A DNA stretch of 64,000 bases from Cyanophora paradoxa (taxonomy: Eukaryota > Glaucocystophyceae > Cyanophorales > Cyanophoraceae), in assembly GCA_004431415.1 (NCBI GenBank), contig QPMI01000214.1, positions 87,651 through 151,650 on the forward strand, written 5' to 3'. The notes beneath the pieces are model-generated. The model was given only the letters and a program-made list of their open reading frames with translations, was not told the DNA's origin and did not search any database. Shown piece after piece: positions 57,703 through 64,000 of the stretch; position 1 is the first letter of the stretch; each line of letters opens with the position of its first letter. The translations under genes and the position numbers were made by a program.

Positions 57703-59717
57703 CCCGAACAGATCGCTCACATGCTGAAGCGCCGGGTGGGCAGGCGCGTCCGCCGCTGCTGGCGAGGCGAGCGACGCCAGGGGTCCTGCACGCAGTAGCA
57801 GCGAAGATCAGTTGGCGCTCAAGCGCGCGCGCCGGGACGCCCGGGCGCCTGCACCGCACTTCCATGCGATCGGCGGCCCCGGGGTCCGACGAAGAACGCC
57901 TCTCAAGGAGAGCTGCACGGGCGGGCAGGCGGCGCTCGCCGCTTTGCTGCAGTGCTGCGCGGGGCCGATCAAACCCGCTCTTTCTCGGCGCCGCGGCCGC
58001 CCAAGGGCCCGGCGTGCCGCGCCCCAACACGGGAGACGCACCCGAGAGCTGCTACGCGTCGCCGAGTCCCGCCGCGCGCCCTCCACCAGGGGCCTCTAGG
58101 CCTGCAGGTGCGTTCAGGTGCCGAACTCGCACGCGGAGCCTCAGCGCGCGCTGCCCACGTACATGCGACGCAATGGGCTCCTTCGAGGCGCCCCTGGGCT
58201 CCGGAGACGCATCTTCGGACGTCTCGCGCTCGCGCTGTGCCTAATCAGCGCTCGAGGCGGACGCGCCGCGCGGGCCCACTATCAGCCCCAGAAACGCGCA
58301 CCACATTCTTCTCATGACTTCCGACGTCCGAGGGCAGTCCGTGAGTGCGCGAGAGCGGGCCGGGCAGCGACTCCTCACACCTCAAGAGCCGACCTCCAGA
58401 GCAAATCCCTGCAGAGTTGATCCGGGCTTTCAAGCGTGCACGTGGCCTCCACGCTCGCTAGGAGCTTGTCCGCCGTGCATAGCTAGCTGAACAGAACTCC
58501 GAGCACCGCGCCGCTCCTGTCGGTGGCAAACGCTTGAGATAGAAACCAGGCGCGACATGAACTCAGAGCACAGATTGCACCGCCGAGAGGATTGCTCTCT
58601 CCGAGGCTCCGCACGCACTCCTTCGGGTGCCAGGACCAAAGCGTGCATTCCGCAGCTGCCCGACACGCACATCTCGTATTCTGCGCTAGATCTAGCACGC
58701 AGCACGTGCGTAGCTAGCTCTCCGGCAACTCCGGCAAGAGGAAGGCGCGGCTAAGGCGCCTTGGACGGGGTAAGGGAAGGGCGGGGGGGGGGTGGGGCAA
58801 GTTTTGGCCGCTGCAGCGGCCAATCCTTTTTTGTCCACGGGTGGGGGTACGGGTAAGTACGGGGGGGGGCAAGTTTTGGCCGCTGCAGCGGCCAATCCTT
58901 TTTCGCACCCCGAAATATCTGCGCTCGACTCCGCAGGCGAGCACTTTAGCTTCGCGACTTGCTGAGCTCGCGGGTGACGGCGTGCGCGCTCTTTGCCCGC
59001 ACACGAGGCGCCGGCGCATGCATGGAGATCGAGATGCGGTGCGAGCGCAGTGGTGCGCCCCGAACTCAGCTAGCTATAGGATGTTGTTGCTGAAGATCTG
59101 CAGGTCGAGGCGAGGAGCTCGAGGACCACGCGTACAGACGGCAGTGCACAGCCCAAATCGCGGGCTCGCAGCCGGTAGATCACCGGATCCTGCGCGAACG
59201 CTCCGAGGCTCGCACGCCGGGGCCTTGCAGCTGTGTGCAGCGCGCAACGACAACGACAGCGGCCGGGGGCGTCGAAGACAGAGAAAGGCTCTGAGCGACG
59301 CTCGTTCGACGTGCGGGCGGCTGCGGTGATCGGGGCGTGTTGAGGCCCTGAGGCGCTCGCTGGCCGCTCTTCCTGGTACGGCGCGACGGCCTCCACGCCG
59401 CCGACCTGCGGGTGCAGCCGGAGGAGCTCTGCGACGCGGCCGCCGCCTTGGTCCGCCTCCGGCGTTTCCCTTCGACTCCGCCGCTCGCCCGCTCGCGCGC
59501 CGCGCCGCGCGGGCCGACCGTCGGACGGACGCAGCGGTGGCGGCGGCGCAAGCGCGGGCGGGAACTCCTGCGGCAGCTGCCGAAGGAGGCGACGGGCCTC
59601 CTCGTCGACCTCGTCTCGGGGTGCGCGGCGGGCCCTGCCTCGTCCCTGCCCGCCCCCGCGCGCCTCACGCGGCCCGCAGCACCTTCGCAGCCGCCCCGCC
59701 GCCCCCGACGCCGCCAT
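57703..59717 (+). repeat. Array copy 5, truncated (2,015 bp)
   Basis: Matches the first 70% of the unit, then breaks off after GCCGCCATC, where the full units continue GCCATCGGCCTC. Confidence 0.9.
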
Positions 59718-60032
59718 CCGGATCGCTTAGCTTAACAAAACCTAGTACAGAAGCCTGAAGCTCACTAAGTTAGGCCTCGACAAGATGAGTATCAACTTGG
59801 CAAAGCGAGTCACTGAATTACGAAAAGGCGAAAAAAGCACACAGCTGAACAATTTAGATTCAAAAAGCACGGATTCAAAAGCGACTGTAAACCGCAGCTA
59901 CATGTCTATATTTTTTGGTACGAATCCAGCTACCAGAACTAGCTAAATTGACTAGTTAGCACTACAACCCAGACAACAACGCATCGCGTCCAGGGGATCT
60001 GGAGGAGCGGGTGGCCTCTTCCCCTCTGGCGG
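59718..60032. other. AT-rich island at the right edge of the array
   Basis: About 250 bases of clearly lower GC (TTAGCTTAACAAAACCTAGT onward) between the broken array copy and the next gene's stop. It contains a short ORF listed separately. The change in composition is abrupt at 59718. Confidence 0.7.
59785..59946 (+). CDS. Candidate 53-residue ORF or exon, unknown
   Basis: ATG at 59785 to TAA at 59944-59946. The peptide starts MSINLAKRVTELRKGEKSTQ and ends SIFFGTNPATRTS. It is rich in S, T, N and K with balanced codon use, unlike every other frame here. The frame is also open upstream (LTKLGLDK before the ATG) back to a TAG that could be an acceptor, so it may be part of an exon. No similarity recognised; it could be chance in AT-richer DNA. 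Confidence 0.3.
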   Translation: MSINLAKRVTELRKGEKSTQLNNLDSKSTDSKATVNRSYMSIFFGTNPATRTS

Positions 60033-63000
60033 CTAGCCCTTGAACGAGTCGTAGCCGCCGCCGGAGGCGCGGCGGCCGATTGGCGCGAGGGCGCCCGGGC
60101 GGGGGAGGACGGGGGGGAGCTCGCCGAGCAGGGAGCTTGAGGCCGGGCGGGGCGCGGGGGGCGGGGCGGCGGTCGGGGGGCGGGGCGCGCCGAGGGGGGC
60201 GGATCCAGTCGATGCGGCGGGGGTCACCCTCGGGAGGTCCCGGGGCGGCGGGGCGGGCGCGGGCGCGGGCGCGGAGCTCGAGGCGGCGGCGGAGCGACTC
60301 GAGGAGGTCCCCCGCCTCGTCCACCTCGCCCTGCCCCGGCCCGCCCCGCTCCCGCGCCGCGCCGCCGCGCCGGCCCCGCCGCCGCCCCGGCGGCGGGCCT
60401 CGAGGCGGCGGCGGAGCTCCTCGAGCTCGGCGACCGCCTCGGCGTCCATGGCGAGCTCCACGTCGCCCCCGTGCGCCTGCCGCCCGCCAGCCGCCGCCGC
60501 CTGCGCGCCGCGCCGCCGCTCGACGCCGCGCAGCAGCTCCCCGATCTGCTCTTCAAGCTCGCGGTCGGCGTCGCGGCCGCCAGGGGCCCCGCTCCGCCCC
60601 CGCCGCGCCCGGCGCGCCGCTCGAGGAGCTCCTGCAGGCGCGCCTCCGCCGCCGCCTCCTCCGCCCGAAGAAGCCGCTCGCCGGCCCCGGCCCCGGCCCC
60701 GGGCTCGCCTCCGCGGGGAAAAAGCGCCGCTCGCGGAACTCGGGGCGGGCGCCGGGGGGCGGGCGGCAGCGGCGGGGGCCGCGGGGCGCAGCCAGTCGCG
60801 GTCGGGTGCGGGGGCGGCGGCGGTCGCTCCCGGCTGGGGCGTGGGGAGGGGGTCCAGCCAGGGGTTCGCCCCCCGGCCCCACTCAAAGCGCGCGGAGGGG
60901 AGCTCCGAGGGGTGGGGCGTCTCCGGCATCGCCGGCAGCAGCGCGCGGGGCGCCTCCTGCCCTCCCGCCTCCCCGCCCCCCTCCACCTCCAACTCCGCCC
61001 CCACTGGAGCAAGCGCCGGCAGCTCCGGCGTCGCCTGCTCCCGCGCCCCGGCTGCTGCCCGTTCCGACGCCACGAATGAATGCGCCGGCGCCGGGGCGGG
61101 CGGCAGGAGATGTGCTGGGGCGGGCGGCGGGGCGGGGTCGGCGGCGGGGACGAGCTCGGAAAGGGGCGGCAGGCGGCGCCGCTCGGCGACCGAGGGGCCA
61201 GCCGCCAGGTCGCCCCCTGCAGCGGCGGCAGCCGCCCGCGCCTCGCCGCCGGGCTCGCCCCGGTCGCCGCCTCCTCGCCGCCCGGGGCGGGGGCGGGGCA
61301 GGGCGGGGGCGGGGGCGGGGGCGGGCGGGGGCTGCACGAGGGGCGTGCTCCACGTCTCGTCCAGCCGCGGGCCTCCGCCGCGCCCGCCGCGCCGCCGCCC
61401 CACGCGCCCACCCCGCATGCCGCCTCGGGGGCCGCCTCGGCAAGGAGGGCGTTTCGGGGCGGGTCGGGGCGGGCGGACTGGCGGCCGGCGGCTCGACGAG
61501 GGGCGGGCTCCAGGTCTCGTCGAGGCGCGGGGGCAGGGGCGCGGGGGCCGCCTCGAGGCCGGCCCCCGCCAGCGGGTCCTCCACCCTCGCCCGCACCGCC
61601 ACGGCCGGCAGTGGTAGCCGCCCGCCCGGCGCCCCTGCCCCCGCGTCTGCCGAGGCACGCCGCCCGGCCGCCGCGGCGGGGAGCGGCGCGAGGGCCGTCA
61701 GCGACGCCGGCCGCGGACCGATCCCCGTCGTCGGGCCGGCGGGAGCGGAGCCGGCCCGCCGGGGCCGGCTTGGGCTGCCGCGAGGGGCGGCAGGCGGACC
61801 TTGCCGCGGGCGGGGCCGGCGGCTGGGGCGGGGCAGGGGCGGCGGGGGCGAGGGAGGGCCGACGCTGGTGTAGCTCGCCGGGAGCGTGCGCTGCGGCGCT
61901 ACTCCCCGTCGCCACCGCCCGGTCGCCCGACCCGGCCGCCTCCGCCCTCAGCGGCAGCAGCGCGACTCCCGCGGCGAGGCTGCGGGGGCGCGTGAGGGCG
62001 GTTCGGGGATGAGCAGGGCGGGGCGGGCCTGGAGTTGAGAGAGGAGGCCAGGGCGGAGGTGGAGGGGGAGGAGGGGGTGTTGGAGCCCGGCTCCGCGAGG
62101 CTCTCGAGGATCGCCGAGGGGGAGGCGCTCTGCCGCAGGATCCGCACCGCCGCCTTGCGCCGGTGCTTCCGCAGCGCCCGGTACGCGTCCCGCACCGCCT
62201 GCCGCGCCGCCTCGGCGGGGGCCTCGGGGCGGGGCGGGGGCGGGGCGGGGGCGGGGCGGGGGCGGGGCGGACGGTGACGACGGCGCGGAGGGAGCGGAGC
62301 TGGTTGACGACGAGGAGGAAGGCCATGGCGGCGTTGAGGCCGACGAGGGCCGGCACGATGTCGCCCCCCGTCGCCCCCGACTGCCGCGCCAGCAGCGCCA
62401 CGAAGATCCCCAGCTCGATCGCCACCGCCCCCATCTGCGCCGCCCCGCTCGCCCCGCCGCGCCCCAACGCGTCCCCCGGGGGCCCCGCGCGCCTGGATGT
62501 AGTCGTCGAGGGGGTTGATGTGCGGCCGCGTCGCCACCAGCACGAGCAGGAAGGCCTGCGCCCCCCGCCCGCGTGAGGCGAGGGCGGCGCGGCGCCGCGG
62601 GGCGGGGCGCCGGCTGACCGCGACGATGGCGACGATGGCGGCGAGCTCGCGTGTGGCGGCGGGGGCGTCCGCGAGGGTCAAGTTCCCGAGCAGCACGGAG
62701 ACGGTCAGCCGCTTCGCCAGGTCCACGCACCCCGTCAGGTACGCCTGCCGCGGCCCCCGCAGCGTGAGGCCCCCGCGGGGAGGCGGCGGCGGCGGCGGGG
62801 GCGGAGGCGGACGAGGCGCTCGGACTTGTAGAGCTCGAAGAGGGGCGAGAAGCGCGTCACGAAGTTCGCCGTGTCCTGCTCGCCGTGTTCGCCGCGTCAC
62901 GAAGCTTAGGCACGGCCCCGGCGGGGCAGGGCAGGGGGGGGGCGGGGAAAGCGGACCCGGACGGTGCCGAACCAGCAGGAGCGCTCCGAGGTCTTGTCGA

Positions 63001-64000
63001 TGGCGAGCACCTGCGGCGCCGGCCCCGCTCGAGCTCGCCGCGGGCGCGGGCGCTGGAGCGGGGCGGGCGGGGGCGGGAGCGGGCCTTGCGGAGGACCCAG
63101 AGGATGGCGGCGAGGGCGGCCCCGAAAGGGAACCACACAACCGCGAAGAGCCACTGCAGCGCGCTCCGCCGCTGCCCCGCCCTCAGCGCCCCGCCACGCG
63201 GGGGAGGGCCGGGGGGGAGGCCGGCGTGCCTTGCGCCAGACGGGGACGGCGGCGGGGGCCGACTCGTCGCTCGGGTTGTCGCTGCTCGGCGGCGGCGGCG
63301 GGAGCGTCTGGCGAGGCGGCCGCGCGTCAGCTCGAAGGAGAGAGGGATGTGCTGTCTAGGGGTGCCTGCGGAGGCGGGGGCGGGGCGGACGAAGAAGAGG
63401 ATGGACTCGGCGACGGAGACGGCGTGGTAGAGGACGCCCCCGGCGAAGAGCACGAACGACGCCAGCAGCGCCTGCGCCCGCGCCCCCCCCACCCCCCCGC
63501 CTCAGCCCCCGCCCCGGTGGCGAGGAGCCGGCGCAAGGTCCCTCGCAAGGCCGGGGGAGGCGCATGGCTCGCTGTGGGGGGAGGGGCGGGGCGGGGTGGC
63601 GGGGGGCGCACGACGACGACGGCGGCGACGGCGACGAAGGCGGGGTCGGGGACGCCGAGGGCGCGCCCCGACTGGAGGCCGAGGCCCTGGATGGCGAAGA
63701 GGCCGAGGAGGATCTCGATGCGGGGGATGATCATGCGGAAGTCGCGCGGCTTCGCCCGCCCCGCCAGCTCCGCCTTGCGCACCGCCCGCCAGTACGCCAC
63801 CATCAGCGCCAGCCGCACCACCTGCCGCCCCTTCAGCCCCCGCGCCCCCGACCCCGCCGCGCCGCGCGCTGGCGGCGGGCCTGGATGGCGGAGACGCAGA
63901 GGGCCGTCCAGAAGAGCGCCGACGCGAAGTGGCGCTTGGCGTGCGCGATGCGCGCCTCCCGCACGCTGCCCCCGCCCGCCCCCTCAGCGCGGCGGCGGGG
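60033..64000 (-). CDS. Multi-pass membrane protein with long Pro/Ala/Arg-rich tail, 5' end outside window
   Basis: Exons from 63.9 kb downward carry ten or so hydrophobic segments: MVRLALMVAYWRAV, IPRIEILLGLFAIQGLGLQS, AFVAVAAVVVV, ALLASFVLFAGGVLYHAVSV, WLFAVVWFPFGAALAAILWV, FSPLFELYKSE, QAYLTGCVDLAKRLTVSVLL, ELAAIVAIVAVSR, AQAFLLVLVATRPHINPLDD, QMGAVAIELGIFVALLA and IVPALVGLNAAMAFLLVV. The FELYKSE...LTGCVDLAKRLTVSVL order resembles the last membrane block of large algal and protist TRP-like or adhesin-type membrane proteins. I recall this only as a pattern. Below 62 kb the product is a cytosolic-looking low-complexity tail with short coiled coils (ELEELRRRLEARRR), ending GGYDSFKG; stop 60033-60035. 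Function unknown; membrane nature is secure. Confidence 0.65.

Larger units (their letters stand above)
43941..59717 (+). repeat. Tandem array, 4.7 copies of a 2.85-kb unit
   Basis: The same sequence recurs head-to-tail with starts (CCCGAACAGATCGC) at 43941, 46796, 49663, 54885 and 57703. Periods are 2855, 2867, 5222 (includes a 2.38-kb insertion) and 2818. Copies are nearly identical apart from short indels, so the expansion is recent or homogenised. No rRNA, tRNA or complete protein gene was recognised in the unit. The left edge abuts unique DNA after the 41931 gene; the right edge stops abruptly at GACGCCGCCATC. Confidence 0.95.

Noticed and set aside
43941-59717. Tandem array as ribosomal DNA or a spliced-leader cluster
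   Set aside because: No conserved rRNA, 5S or leader-donor motifs were found in the unit on either strand.
43941-59717. Array as a CRISPR locus
   Set aside because: Units are 2.85 kb and nearly identical throughout, with no short repeat-spacer pattern and no cas genes.

Overview
The window is nuclear DNA of a very GC-rich microbial eukaryote. Genes are broken by many 40-100 nt introns made largely of GCCCC-type simple sequence. Most introns are GT-AG, but a visible share start with GC, and most carry a CTCAC/CTGAC-like branch motif upstream of the acceptor. A plastid-style DnaJ-type zinc-finger protein and an mTERF protein suggest an alga. Abundant GC donors and high GC would fit haptophytes or dinoflagellate relatives, while a one-chain type I fatty acid synthase would fit stramenopiles. 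I cannot settle the lineage. All exon joins were read by eye.

Layout 1-43.7 kb (ordinary genes, often in divergent pairs): 3' part of a coiled-coil gene (2-941, +); peroxisomal acyl-CoA oxidase with a spliced PTS1 (1588-5502, -); mTERF protein (5775-8583, +); Mpv17/PMP22 protein (9503-10895, -); UBA plus RCC1 protein with an acidic tail (11365-15329, -); BSD2-like zinc-finger protein (15616-16403, +); 3-hydroxyisobutyrate dehydrogenase (16498-17990, -); LRR/coiled-coil protein (18179-20801, +); two unrecognised membrane proteins (21204-22687, - and 22843-25175, +); a complete 14-kb fatty acid synthase AT-ER-DH-MPT-ACP-KR-KS-PPT (26183-40332, -); and an unrecognised gene (41931-43726, +). Lipid metabolism is well represented: synthesis on one megasynthase and breakdown by the oxidase.

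43.9-59.7 kb is a tandem array of 4.7 copies of a ~2.85-kb unit. Each unit has a paired 20-bp perfect palindrome and a short segment that may derive from a VPS11-type gene. Copy 3 is split by a 2,372-bp hAT-like non-autonomous DNA transposon with an exact 8-bp target duplication lying inside one palindrome. Copies 4-5 show many one-base losses in G/C runs, which may be assembly error.

59.7-60.0 kb is a small AT-rich island at the array's broken right edge holding a 53-codon ORF unlike anything else here. 60.0-64.0 kb is the 3' part of a multi-pass membrane protein gene (-) that runs off the window. No rRNA, tRNA or CRISPR was seen.
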